From the NCBI GenBank assembly GCA_937871115.1, contig CALMXW010000015.1, positions 1-13,348 of the forward strand: a stretch of 13,348 nucleotides of DNA, given 5' to 3'. Under the pieces are notes generated by a model, which saw only the letters and a program-made list of their open reading frames with translations, was not told the origin of the DNA and ran no database searches. The DNA is from an uncultured bacterium. GTDB taxonomy: Bacteria > Patescibacteriota > Minisyncoccia > Phycocordibacterales > CAIJYI01. This document shows positions 1 to 6,228 of this stretch, in pieces. How positions within the stretch are numbered: the stretch's first letter is position 1; each line of letters starts with the position of its first letter. The position numbers and the translations under genes are program-made.

Positions 1-1014
1 CATCACCTCTTCCACCCTCAGCCGCGGACTGTGGCGCTCGGATTTTTCTGCTTGGCCGAGGCGCAGGAAAAATTGCGGGCGGAAGCTGGTCTTGATGAGT
101 GCCTGCATTTCTTTCCAGTACTCCCCTATTACCACACTTGCTGCGAGTGGATGCGTATGATACCCGTTCTGTTCCGCAAGGAGCATTATTTTTTGCGAAA
201 TTCTTCCGGCATTGATCCAGTCGTTTTTTGTATTCCCTATGGTGGAGATGATCACAAAAGCCGGAGTGTGTTTCTCTAAAAGCTCGCCATTTTCTTTCTC
301 AATATTTTTTGGAAGCCCGAAGCGTGGCACGACGAGCGGGGCGACGAAAGAAACAGGAAGTGGCATTCCCATCCCAAAACCAGGCATACCAGTGGAAGAA
401 GAAGTCGTGTTGGATTTCATGTGGTGCGCGAGCTCTTTGCGGAAGTCGGCATCAACGAAAGCTTCTTTGCCGGCGCGGTTGGTGATGTCAGCCGCCACGA
501 GCCTCTCTTTTTCTTCGGTGAGAATATTTACGCTGGTATCGCGCGTCGCACAGGAGTACACGAGTGAAAGTATCTCTGCACTCGGTGCGATATTTTTATA
601 TTTATTTCTATTCGTTGCACGAGTCACAATGCTCTGAATAAAAGTTTTATCGGAAGAAGTGGGATTATTCTGCGCGAGGCGTATCGAAATCTTTTCCGGC
701 GTTGGTTGATCATAAAAAACTTCAGAGGAAAAGCCGTAATACTCTGCGGCGACGAGAAGATTTTCCAGAGCACAGCCGAGGCTTACGAAAAGGAGTTTAT
801 TTCCCGGGTCGCTTTTTTCGAGCGCGCGAGAGTAATCCGGAGATAAAACAATTTCATTCTTGTCGGTGTGAATCTCAAATTTCCACGGCTGGGTGTTGTG
901 GCTCGAAGGCGCGAGTACGGCGAAGCGGATGAGGAATTCGAGCTTTTGTGAGGTAGTCCCCTCTCGAGGGAAAGTTTCGACATCTATTTCCCAAGCGCTG
1001 TAGTTGTTTTTCAT
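1..1014 (-). CDS. Nitroreductase-family FMN oxidoreductase, Acg-like (C-terminus cut by window edge)
   Basis: An open frame of 338 codons runs from ATG at 1014 to the window edge without a stop. Residues 35-44 read APSSHNTQPW, the N-terminal FMN-binding motif of nitroreductases of the Acg type (two fused half-domains, usually about 320-340 residues). Near the C-terminus there is a NDWINAGRISQKIMLLAEQNG segment (about residues 265-285) and a final PRLRVEEVM resembling the usual PRRPLEEVL ending, so only a few residues should be missing. The family is cytosolic and flavin-binding; Acg-type members are linked to redox stress or flavin storage in other bacteria, but the substrate here cannot be told. 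There is no Shine-Dalgarno. A -10-like TATTAT lies 6 nt before the ATG, so the message is probably leaderless. Family call is firm; physiological role is inference. Confidence 0.85.
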   Translation of the reverse strand, partial: MKNNYSAWEIDVETFPREGTTSQKLEFLIRFAVLAPSSHNTQPWKFEIHTDKNEIVLSPDYSRALEKSDPGNKLLFVSLGCALENLLVAAEYYGFSSEVFYDQPTPEKISIRLAQNNPTSSDKTFIQSIVTRATNRNKYKNIAPSAEILSLVYSCATRDTSVNILTEEKERLVAADITNRAGKEAFVDADFRKELAHHMKSNTTSSSTGMPGFGMGMPLPVSFVAPLVVPRFGLPKNIEKENGELLEKHTPAFVIISTIGNTKNDWINAGRISQKIMLLAEQNGYHTHPLAASVVIGEYWKEMQALIKTSFRPQFFLRLGQAEKSERHSPRLRVEEVM

Positions 1015-1020
1015 ACTCTC

Positions 1021-1050
1021 ATAATATCAGCACACAGCGCTCGAAGTCTA
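1021..1050 (-). promoter_or_regulatory. Promoter of the nitroreductase gene (leaderless type)
   Basis: On the minus strand TAGACT (1050-1045) and TATTAT (1026-1021) are spaced by 18 nt, with an extended -10 TGA just before the second hexamer. The -10 ends only 6 nt before the ATG at 1014, placing transcription start at or near the start codon. Confidence 0.5.
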
Positions 1051-1062
1051 ACGAGTAAAACC

Positions 1063-1092
1063 TTGACAGCACATGCTTCTATGCATCATTAT
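1063..1092 (+). promoter_or_regulatory. Promoter of the tandem ACT gene
   Basis: A consensus TTGACA at 1063-1068 is followed after 18 nt by CATTAT at 1087-1092 (4 of 6 to the -10 consensus). Transcription would start near 1099, giving a leader of roughly 38 nt before the ATG at 1137. It is back to back with the nitroreductase promoter. Confidence 0.5.
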
Positions 1093-1136
1093 GCTTTTCA
1101 GAGAAGAAACGTAACTTAGCCTTGAGGGGAATAAAG

Positions 1137-1658
1137 ATGGTAATTATTGAGTTTGATTGCAAGAACCGTCCGGGGGTAGCGTTGAGAATTTTTCAAGCTC
1201 TGAGCGATCTCAATCTTGAGGAAATCGACCTCATTGCTGTGGAACGCAAGATACCTCTATGGGAAAAGATATTCAGTTTTGTGTTGCGCACCAAGCCGTG
1301 CTCTTTGTCGGGGCATGGAAAAATCGTTGTTCAGGATCATGAACGAGAACCTGCAAATAATGCCCTGCTGCGACTGTCTCGTAATGAGAAAGACTTGGGA
1401 ATACGGATCACTGCAAGATATTTTCAAGCGCTTATTTCTCTCCCAAACACTCCGGGGGCATTAAGAGATAGTCTTGCAAAAGTCCGGAGTAAGGGTGTAT
1501 CAATACACGAAATTACGACAGGCCGTATTCCTCAGGGAGCGGGAATTCCACCGGACCACAGGGTGGTAACGATCACCCTCAATTGTCCGATAGGGGGTGA
1601 AGCATACCGTGACGTAAAAGACCGTATAAGACCGTATCTTGTAAACGACGCAGAATAA
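1137..1658 (+). CDS. Tandem ACT-like domain protein
   Basis: The 173-residue product has two repeats that look like ACT domains: residues 1 to about 80, beginning IIEFDCKNRPGVALRIFQAL, and about 93 to 170, with ALISLPNTPGALRDSLAKV. Each shows the beta strand, a turn with (R/T)PG(V/A)L, then a helix, typical of ligand-binding ACT folds. No catalytic domain is attached. ACT modules usually bind amino acids or similar small molecules and regulate enzymes, so a regulatory role is the best guess; the ligand is unknown. A TTG at 1122 would add five residues, but GAGGGG at 1124-1129 sits 7 nt before ATG 1137, a strong ribosome binding site that fixes the start there. The gene stands alone, divergent from the nitroreductase and convergent with rmuC. 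Confidence 0.7.
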   Translation: MVIIEFDCKNRPGVALRIFQALSDLNLEEIDLIAVERKIPLWEKIFSFVLRTKPCSLSGHGKIVVQDHEREPANNALLRLSRNEKDLGIRITARYFQALISLPNTPGALRDSLAKVRSKGVSIHEITTGRIPQGAGIPPDHRVVTITLNCPIGGEAYRDVKDRIRPYLVNDAE

Positions 1659-1683
1659 TTTCTGTTGCTCTCGTGCTTAAAGC

Positions 1684-1720
1684 AAAAGCCCCGCTGTGTT
1701 TATCAGCTGGGGCTTTTTTT
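1684..1720. terminator. Bidirectional terminator between the ACT gene and rmuC
   Basis: AAAAGCCCCGCTG (1684-1696) pairs with CAGCTGGGGCTTTT (1704-1717) with one bulged T, followed by a T run to 1720. On the minus strand the A run gives a second, weaker U tract. The rmuC stop codon lies inside the T run at 1719-1721, so both convergent genes end on this hairpin. Confidence 0.85.
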
Positions 1721-2843
1721 ATTCATCCACCACTCCCGAAGTGGGTTTCTCGAGGGTAAGCGGGTCGATGCCGGCAGACTCGCCAGTGATGCGCAATACG
1801 TCTTTATCAATCTTGCCGAGCTCTTTGTAGCCGGTGTTGTAGTGGGAGACGGTGGTCTCGAGCGATTTGCCGAGCTTGCGATAATATTCTTCATACACGC
1901 GGAGATGTTTCTCGAGCCCTTCCACGTTTTTGCGAATCAGAAGCGCGCTTTCTTCGATACGAAATGCACGGAATCCGTAGAGTACCGACTGGAGATACGC
2001 GGAAAAAGTGGTGGGCGAAACGATGATGACATTCTTATCGCGATAGGCATAGTCGATCAGGCTTCGGGTGTTTACTTTCACCGCACCGATCTCGTTGATA
2101 AGAAGGTCATAGTAAATTCCTTCCGCAGGGATAAACATCATGGCAAATGGAAGTGTGCCATCTGCAGGACGAATATATTTTGCCGTCTCGTCGATGCGGC
2201 GCTTGAGGTCATTTTTAAAATCTTTTTCGTACTCCTCTTTTTTCCCCGGGTCGAGCTCGGAAACAATGCGGTTGTAATTGTCGAGCGAGAATTTTGCATC
2301 CACCGGTATAATCCCCTCTTTGGTGAGGATCGCCGCGTCCACCGTCTCGCCATTTGGAAAAGAATGCTGGAGTTTGTACGCAGTGGGCGGGAGGATGTTG
2401 GAGAGGATGAGCTCGAGCGATGCTTCGCCGAGTGTGCCACGCTGTTTCTGGTGGGTCAGCACCCGCTCGAGGTTCCGGATTTGGTCGGCCACGCCAAGCA
2501 CTTGCTTGGAGCCTTCGTTGGCCTCTGTCACCGCGCGAGTGACTTGGGTGAGGTGGTTTGTCATCTCACGGTGAATATCGCCCATGAGCTTTTGCGACTC
2601 GCCCCATTGCTTCACTGTCTGCCCGGCCGACTCGCCCAGCTTTTGGTCCATCACACGGGAAAGCGACTCGAGTTGGTTTTGGAGCAGGAGGAAAGATTGA
2701 TCGTACCGGCTCGTCTTTTCTCCGAGCTCATCTGTTTGTTGAGAATCTTTTCGGCGCAAAAAAAGAAGCACAAGAAAAACTCCGGCCGCTCCAAGAGCAA
2801 GCCCGAGCATGAGTGATGTGAGGGGGGTGAAACTTCCGTTCAT
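1719..2843 (-). CDS. rmuC: DNA recombination protein RmuC homolog
   Basis: The product has 374 residues. A membrane helix spans about 8-29 and ends in RRK, then a charged helical coiled-coil region runs to about residue 110. The RmuC domain follows and includes the hallmark LGEASLELILSNILPP, FPNGETVDAAI and IIPVDAKFSLDNYNRIV segments, matching the PD-(D/E)xK-like core of the family. RmuC limits inversions and short-repeat rearrangements in E. coli and is thought to be a membrane-tethered nuclease-related protein. The length is somewhat shorter than the E. coli protein (about 475), which is normal for lean genomes. It starts 12 nt after the aldolase stop with no clear Shine-Dalgarno, so it is probably co-transcribed and perhaps translationally coupled. 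The functional pairing with aldolase is unexplained. Confidence 0.93.
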   Translation of the reverse strand: MNGSFTPLTSLMLGLALGAAGVFLVLLFLRRKDSQQTDELGEKTSRYDQSFLLLQNQLESLSRVMDQKLGESAGQTVKQWGESQKLMGDIHREMTNHLTQVTRAVTEANEGSKQVLGVADQIRNLERVLTHQKQRGTLGEASLELILSNILPPTAYKLQHSFPNGETVDAAILTKEGIIPVDAKFSLDNYNRIVSELDPGKKEEYEKDFKNDLKRRIDETAKYIRPADGTLPFAMMFIPAEGIYYDLLINEIGAVKVNTRSLIDYAYRDKNVIIVSPTTFSAYLQSVLYGFRAFRIEESALLIRKNVEGLEKHLRVYEEYYRKLGKSLETTVSHYNTGYKELGKIDKDVLRITGESAGIDPLTLEKPTSGVVDE

Positions 2844-2855
2844 GATGAGTGGTAT

Positions 2856-3728
2856 TTATGATGTCTTTATGTTCGCTATTATTCCAAGTTTTATTTCAGC
2901 GACCTTCTCCATTTCGAAGATGACGTTTTCCATGAGTTTGTAGGGCGCGATTTCGTCGGGGAACTTTATCAGCATGTCTCGGAGAGTGTTTCGATAAGCG
3001 AGGCGGAATTCGGTGGTAATGTGGATTACCGAAATCCCCGCCTCTCGTGAGCGACGCATGCTTTGCTCCTGGATCCCCGACCCTCCGTGAAGCACGAGAG
3101 GGACAGTCACCGCTGCCTTGATGGCTTTGATGCGGTCGATGTCGAGCTCTTCGGCCCCATGCAGAAGTTTTCCGTCTATGCTTCCTACGGCGGGTGCTAA
3201 AAGGTCAACGCCCGTCTCTTTTACAAATTTCTTCGCGTCTTCGGCTGTCGTGAGTGCTTCGGGGTTGACCTTTACTCCTTCGGGAAAGCTCTCGTGGATG
3301 GTTGAAGAAGAGCCAATGTATCCGAGCTCGCCTTCTACCATGATGTCTGGATTTGCTCCGCGTACAAAATCTACCACTTGTTTTGTCTCCTCAATGTTGT
3401 CTCGCAAAGATTTTTCCGCCGCATCGTAAATGATAGAATCAAACCCGGCTTTCACCGCCACTTTTACGCCGTCGAAGCTGTAGGTGTGATCGGCATTGAT
3501 GAAGATGGGGTGATTAAATTCTTCGCGGACACTTCGCACGAGCTCGACCGCCTGCTTCTCGCCGAAGAATTTTCGTTCGCTTTCGGTCATGCCGAGGATG
3601 ATAGGCAAATTCAAATGGCGAGCCACATTTACGATGGCCCAAAAAGTTTCAATATTGCAAAAGCTGAAGTGCCCAATGGCAGTGTGGTTTGCGTCGGCTT
3701 CATGGATGACTTCGCGAAGTGTTTTCAT
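2856..3728 (-). CDS. Class II fructose-bisphosphate aldolase family protein (GatY/KbaY/Fba type)
   Basis: The 290-residue length fits the short class II aldolases. The catalytic Asp and first metal His are in NADHT (D80, H81). VEGELGYIG (131-139), ETGVDLLAPAVG (171-182) and LVLHGGSGI (211-219, metal ligand H214, phosphate loop GGSG) are all in place. The family cleaves fructose- or tagatose-1,6-bisphosphate with a zinc ion, in the cytosol. Oddly, the usual third metal ligand in the GxxHG motif is Asp: the protein reads GSIDGK with D185 (codon GAC). The late NxxT-like motif is HITTE (236-240). AGGA at 3734-3737 lies 6 nt before the ATG. The gene heads the pair with rmuC and diverges from a PfkB kinase. 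Family membership is firm; the exact substrate is not. Confidence 0.88.
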   Translation of the reverse strand: MKTLREVIHEADANHTAIGHFSFCNIETFWAIVNVARHLNLPIILGMTESERKFFGEKQAVELVRSVREEFNHPIFINADHTYSFDGVKVAVKAGFDSIIYDAAEKSLRDNIEETKQVVDFVRGANPDIMVEGELGYIGSSSTIHESFPEGVKVNPEALTTAEDAKKFVKETGVDLLAPAVGSIDGKLLHGAEELDIDRIKAIKAAVTVPLVLHGGSGIQEQSMRRSREAGISVIHITTEFRLAYRNTLRDMLIKFPDEIAPYKLMENVIFEMEKVAEIKLGIIANIKTS

Positions 3729-3738
3729 GTTTTATCCT

Positions 3739-3830
3739 GTGGATTACGGAAGATTAAGATTTTTCAATGTCTGGCCGAGCAGAGCGAGGAGACCCGAGGA
3801 CTTGAAAAATTTTAATATTCCGTAATCCAC
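3739..3830. repeat. 29-nt inverted repeat in the divergent aldolase/kinase promoter region
   Basis: The arm at 3739-3767 and the arm at 3802-3830 are reverse complements at 27 of 29 positions, with a 34-nt GC-rich centre. The centre can pair further (GTC 3769-3771 with GAC 3799-3801, GG 3773-3774 with CC 3794-3795). Each arm ends in TTCCGTAATCCAC pointing toward its neighbouring gene, so both divergent genes see the same sequence upstream. It could be a pair of operator sites, a long hairpin, or a small mobile repeat. No protein-binding identity can be assigned. Confidence 0.8.
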
Positions 3831-3846
3831 TACGTAGTAGTATAAT
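3829..3846 (+). promoter_or_regulatory. Kinase promoter -10 with an adjacent 10-nt palindrome
   Basis: A perfect TATAAT occupies 3841-3846, and a perfect palindrome ACTACGTAGT sits just upstream at 3829-3838, where an operator would lie. The -35 is poor (TTCCGT at 3818-3823, inside the inverted-repeat arm), which suggests activator dependence. The TATAAT overlaps an in-frame ATG at 3845, so that ATG cannot be in the transcript if this promoter is used. Confidence 0.5.
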
Positions 3847-3886
3847 GGCTAATTATACGCGGATAAAACCAATAACGCAAAATACG

Positions 3887-4903
3887 ATGCCTGAAAACAC
3901 CACGGAGAACAATTTCGATTTTGTTGCGATCGGAGATATTGTGACAGACGCCTTCATTCGCCTTATCACTGCAGAAGTCTATTACGATGGATTGAAGCAT
4001 GAACAACAGCTTTGTCTTTTAAATGGCGCGAAAATACCCTATGAGTCTGCCACCGTTGTCTCCGCCGTGGGCAACAGCCCCAACGCTGCCGCCTCTGCGG
4101 CACGCCTCGGTCTCCGCACGGCACTTGTGGCCGATGTGGGGGGCGACGAGCATGGTCGCGAAGACGTCGCAACGCTCAAATCAAACAACATCGCTACGGA
4201 TTTCGTGCGAGTACACGAAGGACTTCTTTCCAACTATCACTACGTCCTTTGGTATCGAGCTGAGCGTACTATCCTCATCAAGCACGAGGAATATCCATAC
4301 GCGCTCCCAGATGTCGGCTCTCCGAAGTGGCTTTACTTCAGCTCGGTTGGGCAAAATTCTCTCGACTACCACAAGCAAGTTGGCGAATATATAAAATCTC
4401 ATCCAGAAACAAAGCTCGCTTTTCAGCCGGGGACATTCCAGATAAAACTCGGGACGGAAGCCCTGCGTGATATTTATGAACACACGGAAGTATTTTTCTG
4501 CAACAAAGAAGAGGCGCAGGAAATCCTCGGAAATGTTACCGAAAATAATGCGGGCAATCTGGCACGCATGATGAGCGAAAAAGGACCAAAGATTTCTGTC
4601 ATCACCGACGGACCGAATGGCGCGCATGTGTTTAATAAAGAAACGGGCGAGACATGGTTTATGCCCCCCTACCCTGACCCCGCTCCCCCATTTGAACGCA
4701 CTGGTGCTGGAGATGCATTCTCCTCTACGTTTGCCGCAGCACTTGCGATGGGAAAACCGATCGAAGAAGCACTTCTTTGGGCGCCGATAAACTCGATGTC
4801 TGTGGTGCAGAAAATAGGCGCACAAGCCGGGCTCCTCACACAAGCGGAGATACAAGAATGGCTCGCCAAAGCACCAGAAGACTACAAGCCGAAGAAAGTG
4901 TAA
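3887..4903 (+). CDS. PfkB/ribokinase-family carbohydrate kinase
   Basis: From ATG 3887 the product has 338 residues. It carries the PfkB fold marks: FDFVAIGDIVTDAF at the N-terminal strand, VGNSPNAAASAARLG (the substrate-lid GGN-like motif), VFFCNKEEA, and the C-terminal signature RTGAGDAFSSTFAAAL with GAGD holding the catalytic Asp. The family phosphorylates sugars, sugar phosphates or nucleosides with ATP in the cytosol. Sharing a control region with a class II aldolase suggests a fructose- or tagatose-phosphate kinase step feeding the aldolase, but this is inference. I chose 3887 over an in-frame ATG at 3845 because the latter lies within the TATAAT box; the skipped 14 residues precede the conserved fold. 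No Shine-Dalgarno is visible before either. Confidence 0.85.
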   Translation: MPENTTENNFDFVAIGDIVTDAFIRLITAEVYYDGLKHEQQLCLLNGAKIPYESATVVSAVGNSPNAAASAARLGLRTALVADVGGDEHGREDVATLKSNNIATDFVRVHEGLLSNYHYVLWYRAERTILIKHEEYPYALPDVGSPKWLYFSSVGQNSLDYHKQVGEYIKSHPETKLAFQPGTFQIKLGTEALRDIYEHTEVFFCNKEEAQEILGNVTENNAGNLARMMSEKGPKISVITDGPNGAHVFNKETGETWFMPPYPDPAPPFERTGAGDAFSSTFAAALAMGKPIEEALLWAPINSMSVVQKIGAQAGLLTQAEIQEWLAKAPEDYKPKKV

Positions 4904-4911
4904 CAAGATTT

Positions 4912-4954
4912 AAAAAAAACAACCTCCAGAAAAATCTAGGGGGTTGTTTTTTTA
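4912..4954. terminator. Bidirectional terminator after the PfkB gene and tRNA-Asp
   Basis: AACAACCTCC (4918-4927) pairs with GGGGGTTGTT (4939-4948) with one wobble, flanked by an A run (4912-4917) and a T run (4947-4953). It serves the plus-strand kinase and, on the other strand, the tRNA-Asp transcript that ends at 4957. Confidence 0.85.
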
Positions 4955-4956
4955 TT

Positions 4957-5033
4957 TGGCGCAGTGAACGGGACTCGAAACCGCGACCTTCCGCGTGACA
5001 GGCGGATGCTCTAACCAGCTGAGCTACCACTGC
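4957..5033 (-). tRNA. tRNA-Asp (GUC)
   Basis: A 77-nt cloverleaf on the minus strand. Acceptor GCAGTGG pairs with TCACTGC, discriminator G, and the CCA end is encoded (4957-4959). The anticodon loop is CTGTCAC with anticodon GTC, and the T loop TTTCGAG is standard. It is the last of three minus-strand tRNAs and ends at the bidirectional terminator. A degenerate copy of its first 23 nt lies 42 nt upstream. Confidence 0.95.
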
Positions 5034-5052
5034 AATATTTAAACGATGTTAC

Positions 5053-5075
5053 CTAACCAAATCAGCTACCACTGC
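5053..5075 (-). repeat. Partial 5' copy of tRNA-Asp in the leader
   Basis: The minus-strand sequence matches tRNA-Asp positions 1-23 at 20 of 23 bases, with the first 12 (GCAGTGGTAGCT) identical. The changes fall at D-arm positions 13, 15 and 16, and the sequence does not continue into a D-stem 3' strand, anticodon arm or T arm, so it cannot be a tRNA on its own. It starts 42 nt upstream of the true tRNA 5' end. Confidence 0.85.
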
Positions 5076-5101
5076 AAAATTCAAAACAAAAATATTTTTT
5101 C

Positions 5102-5117
5102 CGAAACATTTGTTTCG
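5102..5117. repeat. Short perfect hairpin just after the CAU tRNA
   Basis: CGAAACA and TGTTTCG are exact inverted repeats with 2 nt between, immediately 3' of the CAU tRNA on the minus strand and followed by an A/T-rich stretch. It may act as a weak terminator or a 3' processing signal. There is no uninterrupted U tract, so termination is uncertain. Confidence 0.5.
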
Positions 5118-5119
5118 TG

Positions 5120-5192
5120 TGTCGAGGGCGGGGGTCGAACCCGCGACCGCAGCTTTATGAGTGCTGTGCTCTACCAACTGAGCTACCCCGAC
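5120..5192 (-). tRNA. tRNA with CAU anticodon: elongator Met (or Ile2)
   Basis: A canonical 73-nt cloverleaf. Acceptor GTCGGGG pairs with CCTCGAC (G1:C72 pair, so not an initiator), D arm GCTC/GAGC, anticodon loop CTCATAA with CAT, and T arm GCGGG/CCCGC. The anticodon stem has an A:A mismatch at its loop end. Discriminator A is followed by CAC, so CCA is not encoded. CAU tRNAs decode Met, or Ile AUA after lysidine modification. The C4:G69 and C5:G68 pairs used by E. coli TilS are absent, so elongator Met is favoured. A copy of its 5' end lies 41 nt upstream. Confidence 0.9.
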
Positions 5193-5211
5193 ATTGTAAA
5201 GGAGGTCGTAT

Positions 5212-5233
5212 CAGCCAAGACAGCTACCCCGAC
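5212..5233 (-). repeat. Partial 5' copy of the CAU tRNA in its leader
   Basis: The minus-strand sequence matches positions 1-22 of the tRNA at 5192-5171 at 17 of 22 bases, with the first 12 (GTCGGGGTAGCT) identical and TTGG of the D loop kept. Positions 13-15 change from CAG to GTC. The copy can fold on the sequence after it: GTCGGGGTAGC with GCTGATACGAC, closing a 7-nt loop with some mismatches. It lies between the predicted promoter at 5264-5292 and the real tRNA. Confidence 0.85.
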
Positions 5234-5263
5234 GTCATATGAAGACGTAAACCCTCAAGGATT

Positions 5264-5292
5264 AAAATAGCATCTTATGCGGCAAATTTCAA
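5264..5292 (-). promoter_or_regulatory. Promoter of the CAU tRNA
   Basis: Minus-strand TTGAAA (5292-5287) and TATTTT (5269-5264) are separated by exactly 17 nt. The start near 5257 would give a leader of about 65 nt before the tRNA, long for a tRNA gene, and this leader holds the 5' copy. Confidence 0.55.
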
Positions 5293-5313
5293 CCCACCCT
5301 CTCTCTTTCGAAT

Positions 5314-5341
5314 CAAAAACGCCCCGAACGAGGGCATTTTT
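5314..5341. terminator. Terminator after tRNA-fMet
   Basis: GCCC (5321-5324) pairs with GGGC (5332-5335) with a 7-nt loop, inside flanking A and T runs. On the minus strand, 10 nt after the tRNA-fMet end, it gives a short stem followed by a GTTTTTG tract. The stem is short, so efficiency is uncertain. Confidence 0.6.
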
Positions 5342-5350
5342 GCAATCTTG

Positions 5351-5422
<72 letters not shown>

Positions 5423-5432
5423 ATGTTTCCGC

Positions 5433-5461
5433 ATTATACTACGGGGCGGGGCGATGAGCAA
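5433..5461 (-). promoter_or_regulatory. Promoter of tRNA-fMet
   Basis: Minus-strand TTGCTC (5461-5456) and a perfect TATAAT (5438-5433) are separated by 17 nt with a GC-rich spacer. The -10 ends 10 nt before the mature tRNA end, leaving only a few nt of leader. Confidence 0.75.
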
Positions 5462-5465
5462 GTCT

Positions 5466-6155
5466 CTATATCCTCTTTCGGTCTGAAACTTCCATGCGAA
5501 GCTTTTCGATAAATCGAGCGGCGGCGTCTTTCCCCCCGAGTCCGAAAGCGATACCTCCGGCGAGGGCAAGCATGGCGATAATACCGGTAAAGAGTATGCG
5601 CATAAACTCTGCTGCGATACCGAGCTGAGCGAGGGCAAAGATGAAGCCGAAGACCCAGATAGACCAGCTCGTGATGGCTCCGAGGAGCTGCCCGCCGTCA
5701 AAGCCGGTGGTTTTCGTAGAAGAGATGACAATCCTTTGCATCACATTAGCAGCAACAGCTGAAACGAGAAGAATGAAAGTCGCAATGATGACCTGTGGGA
5801 TGTAGGCGAGGACGACGTTTTTAAGAAATTCATTTACTTCGGTGAGTCCGACTATTTCGAGCGAAGCGATTAAAAATCCGACGACAACAAACCATCTCAC
5901 GAGCACGCCAAAGAAAAATCCGATGTCGAGCCGTATATTTGCTTTTGCAAGGAAACGCCCGACGCCGGCTGTCTCAAGGAGGCTGTCTACCTTAATCGCC
6001 CGTATGAGGTGAGAGATGACTTTTTCAAAAGATACTCCCACAATCCATCCGACAAGGAGGATGATGAGGGCAATAATAATCTTCGGAAGAAAAACGACCA
6101 CTCCCAAAAGCATGCTTTCGAGCGAGTGGCGCAACACGTCCACAAAAGGATTCAT
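5466..6155 (-). CDS. MscS-like transmembrane protein lacking the cytoplasmic beta domain
   Basis: The 229-residue product is almost all membrane helices, at about 15-42, 78-102, 117-140, 157-180 and 183-207. The last helix contains GGIAFGLGGKDAAARFIE (200-217), which matches the pore-lining TM3 segment of MscS-type channels. After it only a short charged tail remains, so the beta and alpha/beta domains of MscS (E. coli MscS is 286 residues with 3 helices) are missing. Proteins of this kind carry the conserved TM helix repeat of the MscS superfamily. It sits in the cytoplasmic membrane; a channel role in osmotic release is inferred, not shown. No Shine-Dalgarno precedes the ATG. It lies 73 nt downstream of the winged-helix gene and ends next to the tRNA-fMet promoter. 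Confidence 0.75.
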   Translation of the reverse strand: MNPFVDVLRHSLESMLLGVVVFLPKIIIALIILLVGWIVGVSFEKVISHLIRAIKVDSLLETAGVGRFLAKANIRLDIGFFFGVLVRWFVVVGFLIASLEIVGLTEVNEFLKNVVLAYIPQVIIATFILLVSAVAANVMQRIVISSTKTTGFDGGQLLGAITSWSIWVFGFIFALAQLGIAAEFMRILFTGIIAMLALAGGIAFGLGGKDAAARFIEKLRMEVSDRKRI

Positions 6156-6205
6156 GATGTAATGAATGATGATGAGTAATAAATAAACGAGAGATCTGTG
6201 CTCTT

Positions 6206-6211
6206 TTTATA
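6206..6211 (-). promoter_or_regulatory. Possible -10 of the MscS-like gene
   Basis: Minus-strand TATAAA in the 73-nt gap, with an overlapping TACTAT. No good -35 is present (best is TTGTAT 16 nt before TACTAT), so this is tentative; the gene may instead be read from the upstream gene. Confidence 0.3.
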
Positions 6212-6228
6212 GTATCACTTCCCCGTGG

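Noticed and set aside
212..637. Plus-strand open frame in the first kilobase
   Set aside because: The minus strand has an uninterrupted 338-codon nitroreductase frame over the same region.
1665..2816. Long plus-strand open frame (383 codons) opposite rmuC
   Set aside because: The opposite strand encodes a clear RmuC with all family motifs. The plus-strand frame begins inside the terminator and has no recognisable domain.
3739..3830. Invertible promoter switch
   Set aside because: The 34-nt centre is too short and has no promoter of its own, and no recombinase is nearby.
4181..4906. Minus-strand open frame (241 codons) opposite the PfkB kinase
   Set aside because: Antisense shadow of a gene with clear PfkB signatures; rich in Cys, Phe and Arg with no domain.
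5053..5233. The upstream tRNA copies as att sites of an integrated element
   Set aside because: Classic tRNA integrations duplicate the 3' part of the gene. Here only 5' parts are duplicated and no integrase or mobile cargo is present between copies.
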